Part shown: piece by piece, positions 1 through 10,824 of the stretch
How the letters are laid out: each line of letters begins with the position of its first letter
Position numbering within the stretch: position 1 is the stretch's first letter
Translations under genes and position numbers: made by a program
Origin: Buxus sempervirens
Taxonomy: Eukaryota; Streptophyta; Magnoliopsida; Buxales; Buxaceae
Assembly: GCA_947561395.2 (NCBI GenBank)
Contig: OX387184.1
Coordinates: 41,158,766-41,222,765 of the forward strand
Reading direction: 5' to 3'
Length of the DNA stretch: 64,000 nucleotides
The notes under the pieces: model-generated
Told to the model about the DNA's origin: nothing
Seen by the model: the letters and a program-made list of their open reading frames with translations, nothing else
Database searches by the model: none

Positions 1-339
1 TTGTTCATATTGTGGGCCTAGTAACTGTCTCTCACCAATCTTTTCCCAACATAAAGGAGATCTGCAAACTTTTCCTTATAAGGCCTCATAAGGTGCCATC
101 TGTATGCTTGCCTGATAACTATTATTGTAAGCAAGCTCAACAATTGACAAATATTTACTCCAACTTCCTCCAAAATCAAGCACACAACATCTCAACATAT
201 CTTCTAATGTTCGTATCGTCCTCTCTGACTGTCCATCAGTCTATAGGTGAAAGCTAGTGCTAAACTTCAGTTGTGTCCCCATAGCATCCAGTAACCTCTT
301 CCAAAACCTCGAAGAAAACCCGGGATCACGATCAAATAC
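1..339 (-). pseudogene. Ty3/gypsy integrase core, C-terminal part (fragment)
   Basis: Reading the minus strand from about 339 to 1 gives a Ty3/gypsy integrase segment. It has the peptide FDRDPGFSSRFWKRLL, then [17 protein letters not shown] around the third catalytic acidic residue, then [20 protein letters not shown]. This pattern is typical of chromoviral (Tekay/Del-like) integrases. The frame has stop codons just before TDGQ and just after APYEAL, so it is dead. The N-terminal half should continue at higher coordinates, but the sequence changes abruptly at 340, where a TGTAACGCC terminus begins. The fragment was therefore cut by that insertion. The rest of the element lies outside the window or is lost. 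The family call is strong; the lineage is an inference from the motif spelling. Confidence 0.85.
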
Positions 340-1019
340 TGTAACGCCCCAAATCCGGATCATTTTTTTTACTCGGATCAAGGCATTAATTTATGGTACA
401 TCACAATCAGCTTAAAAGATAAGCCTAAAAGAGTTAAGAGTTATCAAAGTGCTAGAAAGCTTAAATTATTCATTAGAATCTATATCTTATTATTACATTA
501 ATTAATCAAATAAAAGGCAACTACAATTTAACTAACTCCCAAAATTCTGTTAGATCATTTACTATCATTCTAAGAAAATAAAAACACCTACATCAATATG
601 CTACTCTTGGCTTCTGAATATTCTAGACTTCAAGCCACTATCTGACTAAACCAAGGCGTTCTATCCAAGATCACCTGAAAACAAAATATTTAAAAGCAAG
701 GATGAGATATAAAATCTCAGCAAATAGTAACATGCATGAAAGAAAACAGTTTATATATACATACATATCCTTTACAAACCTTTTATGAGTTGAAAACAAT
801 ATCACAAGTATCGCTAAAACAAGAAGACAAAGCTGTATAAGTCAAATCTCCAATTTTCCCCAAATTAATACAAATAGTTTTTCTCAAAACATTTCATCAT
901 GTTAATCATGTCATTTTAATATTTATTTTAAAACCGTTCTTGTCAAAACATGGCTAAACTGATCAATCAATCTCTTTCTTTTTAAAAGAAATCAAATCAT
1001 TTATAATTAGTAATTAAAG

Positions 1020-1620
1020 CTCACCTTCAGGTAGTAGCCTACCTCTACCACAGGATGTAAACACATTGTATCCACACCTCCTCCGCAGGAGAATGCACAT
1101 CTCTAGACCACATGCACCCCTCGCAGGAGATAGCATAACTCAACCACAGAATGTGAACACATAGCACTTACATCTCCCCACAGGAGATAGCTTCCTTACC
1201 CCCAAGTGATAACTCACACACCCATCTTCTATGTAGGATGCAACCACGTAGTAATCACATCTCCCCTACATGAGATATCTCCCCTGTAGAATGCAATCCT
1301 ATCGGATCTACATCTCCCCCATAGGAAGTATCACGTCTCTCCCGTAGTAGGTAACACACACATCTCTCTTGTGGATGCAATCACATCATGATTACATCTC
1401 CTCCACAGGAGGTAATACATCTCTCCCGCAGGAGATAACACACATCTCCCCCATGGGATGCAATCACATCATGATTACATCTCCCCCACAGGAGGTAACA
1501 CATCTCTGCCACCAAGTAGGTAAAAGTCTCTGCCACCAAGTAGGTAAAAGTCTCTGCCACCAAGCAGGTAATATACATTTCTGCCACCAAGCAGGTAATC
1601 AATAAATCTGGCCACCAAGC
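1020..1620. repeat. Minisatellite of CATCTCCC..CAGGAGGTAACA units plus a 24-bp tandem repeat
   Basis: Degenerate units of about 20-45 bp repeat through 1020-1500. Most contain a short stem such as CCTCC-ACA-GGAGG (1400-1412). From about 1504 to 1605 a unit TCTCTGCCACCAAGTAGG plus TAAAAG (24 bp) repeats three times and then decays. The same array occurs in element B at 28040-28110 and 30541-30960, interrupted there by element C. Confidence 0.85.
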
Positions 1621-3009
1621 CATTGTACAAATAATCCATATTGCCATCCATGACATCTAAATCATTCCAGGTACATGGAAGAGCATAAATCCACAATCCA
1701 AATTTCGTATATAATGTAGTTTGTTCATGTTCAATTAATAATCCAAAACCTTTTGCGAATACTTATTATATTTCAAAACATAGGTTCAACGTACTCAAAT
1801 CTGTTATAAAATTATTTTGATCAAATCCAGGACTTAAATCACATTTAAGACAATGTTTTACAGGTGTAGAAATCAACCAAATCGATTTTAAACAAATTCT
1901 GGAACCAAAACTCTCTTTCAAGTTAAAATAAGACATTTCAGTAGAACGTACCCAAAACTTTGTATAATTTTTATAGGATTAATCGGCCATTGAAATGTAA
2001 AATCCTGAATTTTAATAACATTAAAATTTAGGATTTTATGCTTTTAAAACTTATTTAATAAATGGAGAACTTTAGAAACAGAGAAAAGGAAATTAATTAG
2101 AGTTAATTTCAAAATGTTAAATAGGATAAATTATTAAAATGGGAAAATTTGGTTATTGGACTTCCATGGATTTGGATTTTGGCAGTACGGTGTTGGAACA
2201 AGTGAGGGTAATCTCGGAAATTCCCAAGCCTAAATTATGAAGGTCTAAAATTAAGTTAAATAGGCATCAAATATTGGTTTAAATAAATCGATAATAGTGT
2301 GATTGAAATTTATTATAAATTGGAAGGTGCTAATGTAGGTTATTTATGGAGTGGCAGTTACCTGATCGCACACTAAAATGAGTTGAATAGGTAGGAATCT
2401 TGGTGGGCAAGCATTGCACCAAATCAAGTGTATATAAGGTAAGTAAATACCTAGCGTATTTTACTCGTAGGGTTTTCTTTTCGTTTGCGGATACCTTGAG
2501 TTGAAGGTTTGCGGCTGCGGCATTTATTAGGGTTCTTCGAGAGAAAGGAGTCGGGGAAGGTTCTGTGGGAGAGTAGAGATGGGGAAGACTTACTGCCAGT
2601 AAGTTGTTGCTGATAAGAAGTTTGGAAGGGTTTCCTCCTTTCAGAAAACCCCTGCGCGACCGGAGCAAGCTTACGGCCGAAGCGATTAGGGGATTTCTGG
2701 GTTGCTGTTGCCAAGGCTTGGAAGCATATAAGGTGAGTGGCACTGTTTTACAACCGAGTTTTCGGGTTTATTCGTGTATTTGGTTGAATGAATGCATGGT
2801 TTATGATTGAAGTATTCTCGGTGTTTTCTGGGCAAAAACAGTTACGGAGGGTTTTGTACAATGGAATTGGGGATAATTGGGAAACATGTTAGATTAAATC
2901 CAAATTAGGTTTGGATGTGTCCTGGGAGTGTTGGGAGGCTAGATAAGTAGTTACAGACAGGAAAAATTCAGCCAGAGTTGGAGTTCTAGGATTAACAGAG
3001 AACTGAAAG

Positions 3010-3250
3010 TCGCAGTGGGTCACCGCCCACTTGGCGCCCACTTGGGGAAGTAAGCGCCCACAAATGTGACCCGGCGCCGAGCTAGCGCCCACTTCGCGCT
3101 CAGCTCGCGCCTACCTCAATTTCCAGCGCCCTTCTCGCGCCCGTCTGGCGCCTGGCTCGCGCCCACTCGTCCACGAGTGAGCGCCAGCCTCATTTTCATG
3201 AAATGAGTCACCGCTCACTTGGCGCTTACTTGGCGCCCACTTCAGGAAGT
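3010..3250. repeat. GCGCC-rich dispersed repeat in LTR D
   Basis: About a dozen GCGCC or CGCGCC boxes, many in the form GGCGCCCACTT, are packed into 240 bp of otherwise AT-rich DNA. Inverted pieces are also present, for example CACTCG-TCCA-CGAGTG near 3163-3178. Confidence 0.7.
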
Positions 3251-4019
3251 GAGCGCATAGCCAATTATACATATCGAATTGTAGAATTTGTTGAAAATAG
3301 TCCCTTAATTACATGAAAGACATTTAAGTAAATGTCCTGTGTATTTATTGCTCAATTTACTTAAGTCTTTACATGTAAATAAGGTTTTACCCCCCATTTG
3401 GAACCAATAAAAATACTTCCAAGGTCTAATTCCCAGCTAATAAAAAGTCAACTTTCCAGTTCATGCCTAAATCCCGGTTTTAATCAAAAAGCCCGGTTTG
3501 GGTTTAATACCCAGATGAGTGATTCAGGAGCCCAGAAAATTCTAGGAGATGTGTTTACCCATCAATAGACTACAATCAAAATTTGAGCTCGAAACTCCTT
3601 GTAGATTTGTCTAGAAAAATTATATACCAAAAGTCAACGTTTTTAACCAGACTTAGAATATTTTGAGGTCCGAAACTTTTTATCTCAGAATTGATTGCTT
3701 TTTGGTATGGTGACCTTATAGGGGATCCTAAGACTATTACACTCATCTAAAATGTGCTTTGAGGTTTTCACAACATTCGTTCTGATTGATTTGGATTATG
3801 AAAGCGAAATTGAGAATTTAGATGTTTTGCTGATTTATGTTTAATCGAAGATTGGATACTGTAGTAGAATCTGTATAATGTGTTTACTTCTAAAAAGCCA
3901 GTTTTAAAACCATATTTGTTTTACTGAAATTTCATCTACACTATTATGCTAGTTCACCTTTGAATGCACGGTGCACTTCAGGAATTTATTGCATGAAAAT
4001 GTTGTTGTGAGGTTGGGAA

Positions 4020-4150
4020 CCTTCGAATTATATGAGTTGATGTTCTGGTTGGAAATATTGTGAGATGATGTTCTGGTTGGAACACTTGTGAGGAATTATT
4101 GTTCTGGTTGGAACACTTGTGAAGAATTACTGTTCTGGTTGGAACAACTT
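4020..4150 (+). repeat. Tandem repeat with core GTTCTGGTTGGAACA, about 4 units
   Basis: The core TGTTCTGGTTGGAA recurs four times at roughly 33-36 bp spacing inside LTR D, with a CTTGTGA(G/A)GAATTA-like connector. Confidence 0.85.
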
Positions 4151-4309
4151 GTGATGTGCATACTGAATGCGGTGTTTTATCGGCTATTTATCGGTTTTGG
4201 TTTAGCTTGTCCTGGATCCAGAGTCTAAGCTTAGTAATGTGATGTATTTTGTTTTATTGGTGTAATGGCATGGCCATGGAGTGTTGCCACGACTGGTGTA
4301 GAGCAGCCA

Positions 4310-4425
4310 GAAGCCCTGAGTAGGCCTGGTTATCAGTGCCGATACCCGGAGTAGGCCGGCATTGGATGACGATACCCTGAGTAGGCCGTCATTTCAGAGT
4401 GTCCGATACCCTGAGTAGGCCGGAA
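4310..4425 (+). repeat. Hairpin array with constant loop ATACCC(T/G)GAGTAGGC
   Basis: Three consecutive units share the loop ATACCC(T/G)GAGTAGGC but have different, self-complementary stems. These are TGCCG/CGGCA (4337-4361), ATGACG/CGTCAT (4366-4392) and TCCG/CGGA (4402-4424). A weaker first unit, GCC..GGC, lies at about 4313-4326. Confidence 0.85.
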
Positions 4426-5870
4426 CTGTGTACATGGAGGTGTGGATGTCGCTCTGGCATGTTGATTAACCAATTCAAGCAACTACATGACATTGACCAA
4501 TGTTGGTATTTGATTTGTTTGACGTGGTACGTTTTATTCGCTGGTCTATTGGTGCGGAGTGGCCCATGATAAACACTCTAGTATTTCAAAAACCTGAGTT
4601 GTTGAACTATGTTTTCTTTGATATGTTGCTACCTGGTTATACGTGACTTTACGGCTATATGCATGATTGATATCGTCTTTACTGCGTGGTTTATACAATG
4701 GTTTTCCTCACGGATGTAAATTAGATCGTTGAAGTTTGGTCGGGTTATATGGGTTATCATCGTTGTATATGGTTTGAAATCGTGGCATGTTTTAGAACTG
4801 AACAAAATGTATTTGTGCGTGCATGTGCTGCTCACTGGGATATTCGTATCTCACCCCGTTGCTTTCGTTTTTGTTTTCAGATACTCTCGGAGAGCTCGAT
4901 ACTTGCGGGTAGTTACTTGGACATGTGAGTTTTATTTTAGTTTGGGAATATTTTAGTGCACTCTGTCTTATAGCTATTGTTATATTCATGTTTTTCCTTC
5001 ACTCTGATATTGCGATCCTGTGTTTTAAATTAACCTCCGGGGATGAGTTACGGTGTTATTTCGTGACTCGGATCCGGGGCGTTACATGAAAACAACTCAT
5101 AAACACCCAAATCTTATTTGTACATGTGTTTGATTTGTCTAAAAATCATTTTATAATAAAAATCTAGGTATATTTCCCAAAATTAGAAAATCTGGATTAG
5201 GCGCTTAACAGGGCGCTCACCCCATTGTGTCTAGCGGTCTACCAAAACAAAACAAATAAAATGGATGCTCAAGCGATCATGTTGAACGGTCAATAATAGA
5301 AGTAATACGGATGAAACGCTTGACATGGTCGCTTGAGCGATCTGTCAGGCGTTCTGCCAATAGCGGCAAAATCTGGAAATCCGATTATTGTAATTTTTCT
5401 TTTTTAATCCTTTAAAACATGATTCCAATAATTTAAAATACTTCTAACACATCTAGTATCATCCATAAATCATATTAAAACATTCTAAACAAATCAAAGC
5501 ACAGATTTACTACAAATCTAAATCAAAATCTTAGAAAATCAACACTAGGAAAGCATACTTAACAGATTTTATAAGCCCCATCTAAGATCATTCAAACCCA
5601 CGAAATCTACTGTATAAAATACATGGTTTAGTATCTCAAATCATCATATATTAATTTCATATCAAACTCTAATGATTAAACCTAAAATCATGTAATGATA
5701 AAACAAAACAGAGTGTTACTACTTGCCTCAAAACGCAAAAATCATTCTTTTCAAGGTACAGCCGAAATCTGCTATTATCGCACCCCTCTAGAGACCTCAA
5801 AACCCCATCTCCAGCATTTAGATTGAAGCTCCACTAGTCGTGAACAAAACCCCCAAATTTGGAAAAGGAG

Positions 5871-7875
5871 AGACAGCATTCCTCAATCGATCAAGAGGTA
5901 GGTAGCGCATCAATTTGTCGTTAAATGTTGTTTATTAAGGTTTTGATCGAATAACATGTTTTGGAATGTTGTTGAAAGAGTAGAGGACTACTCTATAGGT
6001 CCACGATCTACAATAATTCAGAATTTTAACAATGCGGAAACAATACACAGAGAATTATACGAGGAAACCTGGAACCAGATCCAGGAAAAAACCTTGAGTC
6101 TATATGAGGCGACTAACCCTTCGAAAATCCACTATTGAATGAAAAGACAATTACAAAGGAGTACACACTTAACCTTTACAATTGAACTCACTCAACAGCA
6201 ATCCACAGTTTGAATCCACGAACTGCAACACAGCTTGAATCCACAAGCTGCAGAACACGATCAGTCCAGATCGTAAACAATCACTCACCCGTGATCCACA
6301 GTTCGAATCCACGAACTGCAACACAGCTTGAATCCACAAGCTGCAAAACACGATCAATCCAGATCACAACAATCACCTCAGAATCCACTGAGACGATCCA
6401 ATGCAGTAGGAATCCACCTACGCATCAATCAAAGCCGATCACCAGTCCAGGCGATCACACGATCAGATGAAGTTCCAATTGAAGAAGAATCCTCTACCTT
6501 CAATTCCAGGTGATTTATCTCAGATCTCCCCTCACTCGATCGCTGACTCTCTAAAGAAGATTTGATCGAATCTCAAACACTTCAAGATCCGAAATCAAAA
6601 TGATCCAAAGAAAAAATTCAATTCTAAAAATTACAGCACGTCTATTTAAAGGAGAACACTCAGATCGCGTCGAGCGCTGGTGGCGTCGTGAAGTGATCGG
6701 GGTAGACGGATGGAAGCAAACTCTAGTCCCGCTCAGAACAAGTTGAATCAGTTAAGGGCGCGCTGCCAGCGAGCTGCTAGCGGGAGAGAATGCGGCATGT
6801 GCACGGCTGATCATATAATCTTCAATCTTGCTCTGCGCTACCAGCGGCGTGTCGGCGTCGCCTTACGACGCTAGTGCACGTACCTTTCTTTCAAAGCACT
6901 GATTCACTTATGCGCTGCCAGCGGAGTGGCAGCGGCGTTGATCTTCGCAAGTGCCTTTACAAGAAAATGCTCTATTTAGAAAATCTTCCATTTCCTTGAG
7001 CTACCAGCGGCGTGGTAGCTGTGTGGCAGCATCGTCTTCTTCTTCTTTACTAAATTTACTGAATTTTCATTACTTAATCTGCACATCTTGAAGATTTATT
7101 AGAAGACATAATTTGTCAAACATTTGCCATAAAAGGAGTGTGAGTTTTCACACTTACAGTTGTATATATGATTTTGGATGTCATTAGAGATGATTATAAA
7201 TTACATAATATAGTTTATTGAGTATTATATGTTGAGTATTACATTAAGGGGATAGTTGCCGTGATTATGATGGCCGGCAATATCCTCAGTTCAGAGATAG
7301 TACTTACTTGGTGAATTGTTTTATATTGGGTATTGATTTAATGTTGAGATTGCATCGTGATTACTCGCTTGTCTTATTGAGCATGAAGCCTGTTATTTTC
7401 TGTATATAATAAACTATTTATTCATGCATAGTGTTACTTACTTGGATATTCGTATCTCATCCGTATTTTGTTTTGTTTTGTTTTCCAGCTGATCTACGTG
7501 AGGGTGACTTGGGGGTTGATTCTCAAGGAGAGATTGCTGATTTTTTCTCAAAGGATTATTTTTATCCTGCTTAGACATTGTTTGGAGGTTGATACATATG
7601 ATCCTTTTATTTGTTATTCTATGATTTGGGAGACTATGAAAGTGAGAGTGATAGAAACCATTTTTACCAGACTCATGATTTATTTTCGATGTGATGGTTT
7701 GGATGATGCATTTATCTACAATTATTAACTTTATTGATGTTAAATTTTTGCACTCTATTATTAATTGGTAAATGATTTAAATTTAAATGTCTGGTAATTA
7801 GTTGCTTTGGGCCCAATAGCACTTCGGATTCGGGTTGGGTGCTTGTTTCGCAGTGACCCAGGTTCGGGGCATTAC
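5871..7875 (+). mobile_element. Mosaic of LTR fragments ending in a long-LTR terminus (GGGGCATTACA at 7875)
   Basis: No gene is visible here. The right end (about 7170-7875) resembles the 3' part of D and E: a TTACTTGGATATTCGTATCTCA stretch, a TTTTGTTTTCCAG-like stretch, and a terminal GGTTCGGGGCATTACA. A hairpin TTGCCG/CGGCAA sits at 7256-7280. The middle (about 5957-7158) looks like a different LTR fragment on the minus strand, with GCTGCCAGCGG-type repeats and a possible start near 7158, but I found no target duplication. The long-LTR piece ends exactly where the Cassandra LTR sequence resumes at 7876. Boundaries inside the mosaic are uncertain. Confidence 0.5.
6203..6390. repeat. 93-bp tandem duplication
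   Basis: A unit beginning CCACAGTTTGAATCCACGAA at 6203 is repeated at 6296 with a few substitutions. Each unit also carries internal GAATCCAC and GATC repeats. Confidence 0.8.
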
Positions 7876-8199
7876 ATTCGTGTTATGCTTTAAAAGGCCT
7901 TTTGCTTTGTAAAGGATCATAAGACTACTTATAGTATCCTCGAGCATTGTGTGAGACATGGGAAAAAATCAATTCAATAACTTCCTAATCATCACATAGG
8001 TTCAATAAAAATCATGGAGTTGCCACCATTCAATTTTAGGAACATGTTATCATATTATACAAAGAGGCAATCAACCATGCTTGAACATGATGAAAATTTC
8101 AAAACATATACCAAATATTCAGATTTCATGCTCATCCTATTATGATCAAAATATGGCATTGAAAGTATATATTAAAACATACTATCATAAAAATACAGC

Positions 8200-10601
8200 T
8201 GTAGACACCTGATTTTTGCACCCCCCAAATTAAGAAAAATGAAAAGTCAAACTAAAAGTCAAACCCTGAGGGGGTCAAAAATTGACCTTTTGATTCAAGT
8301 AAATTTGGCCATCAAACTTTATATCATTAAAAAGAGCACTTCGACACGGTTCTAACGCAACTGAGTTTGCTGGAATCAGAGTCCAGGTGAGAAAAATATG
8401 GCCCGGTCAAACTTCCAGAAAGCAAAAAGTTGACTTTTTGCTCGGCCCCGATCCAACTGCCAAAATAGATAACTATTTCCGAGATGATTCCAACGACATT
8501 AAGTTTGCTCAAATCGGACACCAGATGAAGAAGTTATGGGCAGTTGAAATTTCAAGAAAACTGCCCGTTTGGCAAAAACAGCAGAATAAAGCAAAATAAA
8601 TGAACAAATAAATAAAATAATCATATATTAATGTTTTAATAAAATAATTTTAGATATTTTGAATATTTTAATAATATAGTTATAAAGAATCTCGGATTTT
8701 ATAATAAAATAATAATAAAATCGTTATTAAAAATCAAATTTCATAAACTGTTTGAAATCCGGCATTTAAAAAACGTGCGAAACCGCACTTGAAGAACGGT
8801 TTGGTCCGAACCGCACTTCAGATATGGTTCGATCTTCTAGAAGATGGACGCGTGTCCTGTACGGCGACAGCTGGCAGATTCGCGCCGATTTGCACGTGTT
8901 GAATGCCAACCGCACTTAAAGTACGGTTTTTGTTTTTTTTAGTGCAATGTTGTCACAACCGCACTTTAAGTACGGTTGTGACCAAACCGCACTTAAAGTA
9001 CGGTTCCGGAACTTTTTTGCCTATAAATAGAGGGCCAGCCCCCCATTTGAAACAGGACTTCCCCCTTTGGTCCCCCACTCTCTCCCTCTGTCTCATACTT
9101 GGCCGAAACCCTGCCCAGGTTTTGTCACCTCCAATCCCAAAACCTGAAATACCCAAAATGCCCCTTTGTTAAAACCTTGCCTAAAACCCTTTTCTCTCAC
9201 CCTTGGAACACAAAGAACCTAACTAAACTCTTTCAAATTCTATTTGAGAAATCCAACGGGACGCGGAAGCGCTGCCAAATTCACTCAAACTTGGAGGAAC
9301 CACCAAGATCAATTAGAAATTGCATTGTAAGTATGTTTACTAAATTAAGTGAATTTTAGTTACTTTTTCTTTCTTCTTCACTTACTTTCTCTTTATTTTT
9401 CATTATGTCATTTCTAACTTGTTTTGGCTGTTGTATGTGGTGAGCAACCTGATCCAAAGTTGTCATTCCCATGAAAAGGAGAAGAGAATAACCAAGGATT
9501 ATCAAAAGAATGATACCCTACCTAATTTGGTTATAATTCTTGAACTTCTTTAAATATCTGATATTCCCTGTAATTTCCCTCTTATTCCCTTCTTAGCAAT
9601 GGTCACAAATGGTTAAAAGGAAGCTGTACTTGCTTGGAAAATGCAAAAGGGAAGAAAGATGGCTTTTTAAAGCCAAGATGAAGAGAATGGAAAATATTGA
9701 AGGCACTGGAACCACCACAGAGGTCGCCGGAGCACCCAAGGAACACGCCGGAAAGGTCCCAGCCAGAATCGGAACCGAAAAGCAAAATAATGTAAAAACC
9801 GCATACTCAGAACGGTTTCGATCAAACCGTAGAGTAAGTGCGGTTGTCTCCTGAAAATGACTAAAAATTAGTTTTTCAACCCGGTCGGATTTGTTCCGAC
9901 CCGAAAACTTAAAAACCCAACCCAATAAGTAACTTGGACTTCTTTAAGTCCATTTTTGGACTATGGGCCCAGATGGGCCCACCAAGACCACCCTGGGCCC
10001 ACTTGTGGGGCCCATCTTAGACTGGCCCAAACCCGGCCCGTTTTCAATAAAACGGGCCCAAGGCCACTGGACTTTGGCTAATGGGCCCATTCCAAGCCCA
10101 CTAAGCCCAAACTAAAATTGTAAATAAATAAAACTTAATAAAATAACCAAATGGGTTACCCAAAAACCCAACTGGGCCCCAAGCCCAACCATGGCAACCC
10201 ACGGGTCTTCCAACGGGACCCGGGTCCGACCCACTTCATCTAGATAAATAAAAAGATAAAATCAAGCTAAAGGGGACCCACACCTCCAGAGGGCCCCGCC
10301 AGACCTAACAAGGCAGCATGCTGGTCTAGGAAAAGGGTGAAATTGACTCAAAAACCAGGGAGACCCGAGGGACCCGTCAGACCGATGGGGCGGATCGGGG
10401 TGTCTTTAGGACTTCCCCGAACCGTAACCGAGGACTTAGCTAGATCTCTAATAAGCCGCAGACCAGACTTAGACCCGATTAGGGCAAAACCGTGTCTGCC
10501 TGCACCTCTCAGGCAGTGGCGACTCCGAATGTCTCGAGGCACGCACCGGAAGGTGCGCCCGGTGTGCGATCTAGGATCCAGGTCAAATTTAGGTGCGCAC
10601 A
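8200..10601 (+). mobile_element. Solo LTR F (TSD ACAGC)
   Basis: This 2402-bp segment starts TGTAGACACC and ends GGTGCGCACA, flanked by perfect ACAGC duplications (8195-8199 and 10602-10606). A TATAAATAG box lies at 9022. Five palindromes with arms AACCG/CGGTT precede it (8781-9005), and two more lie at 9797-9845. GGCAGTGGCGACTCC near 10512-10526 resembles a primer-binding site but lies inside the element, and G and H have it at the same place. It has no protein-coding content; the open frames are overlapping shadows. G and H share its termini, so this is a family of long solo LTRs. Confidence 0.8.
8781..9005. promoter_or_regulatory. Five palindromes AACCGCACTT..AAGTACGGTT upstream of a TATA box
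   Basis: Near-identical 21-bp inverted repeats lie at 8781, 8809, 8908, 8957 and 8985. The one at 8957 extends to arms CACAACCG/CGGTTGTG. The array ends 17 bp before the TATA box at 9022. Its placement suggests a cis-regulatory or RNA-structure role; this is inference. Confidence 0.6.
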
Positions 10602-10824
10602 ACAGCCATTGAGCATTATTTGGCAAAACAAGCTCCCCCTACACATGTTTCTAGAAACAATCCTATAAATCAGATTTAAACATTTTTCTACCCCCATGAG
10701 TTTTTAACCAATAATTCATATTTACAACACATCAAACATGCTCAATAACACAAAACAACAAGCAATCTAAACAAATACATAAATCAAGGCTTAAATCTAC
10801 TATGTCCCCAATGGAGTCACCAGT

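Larger units (their letters stand above)
1996..5086 (+). mobile_element. Long solo-LTR-like element D, nested in A (TSD TGAAA)
   Basis: Element D starts TGTAAAATCCTG and ends GGGGCGTTACA, and is flanked by perfect 5-bp duplications TGAAA (1991-1995 and 5087-5091). Removing it restores continuity with element B across 31300-31320. TG..CA ends, a 5-bp TSD and no coding capacity in 3091 bp fit a solo LTR. A TATATAAGG box at 2431 supports plus orientation. It contains GCGCC-rich repeats (3010-3250), a tandem repeat with core GTTCTGGTTGGAACA (4020-4150) and a hairpin array (4310-4425). Its last 300 bp resemble those of C and E, including a CTGGGATATTCGTATCTCA-like stretch. That makes D, C and E one LTR family. 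The Tekay/Del assignment is an inference. Confidence 0.8.
340..5870 (-). mobile_element. Long LTR-type insertion A (Ty3/gypsy-like), split by D, far end truncated
   Basis: The segment begins with TGTAACGCCCCAAATCC and matches the start of element B at 27350 for more than 1.6 kb. After D (1996-5086) is skipped, the match resumes at 5087 and runs to about 5867. Sequence between the matches includes the CTCC/GGAG minisatellite at about 1020-1500 and GCGCTCA/AGCGATC motifs at 5200-5360. No protein is encoded. The orientation follows the complete copy B, which ends in GGGGTTTTACA. A loses homology to B at about 5867 and has no matching right end, so it is truncated. Five bases AATAC precede it and no second copy was found. 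The TG..CA ends in B and the 5-bp duplication there argue for a solo LTR of a long-LTR gypsy family. Confidence 0.65.

Noticed and set aside
8781-9005. Regular palindromic repeats reminiscent of a CRISPR array
   Set aside because: Spacing is irregular, the sequence lies in a plant LTR next to a TATA box, and there are no cas genes.
9593-9925. 110-codon minus-strand frame
   Set aside because: It opposes an equally open plus frame in LTR F and shows no recognisable domain.
10337-10626. Overlapping 90-codon frames on both strands
   Set aside because: They lie in the GC-rich 3' end of solo LTR F; the homologous parts of G and H do not conserve either frame.
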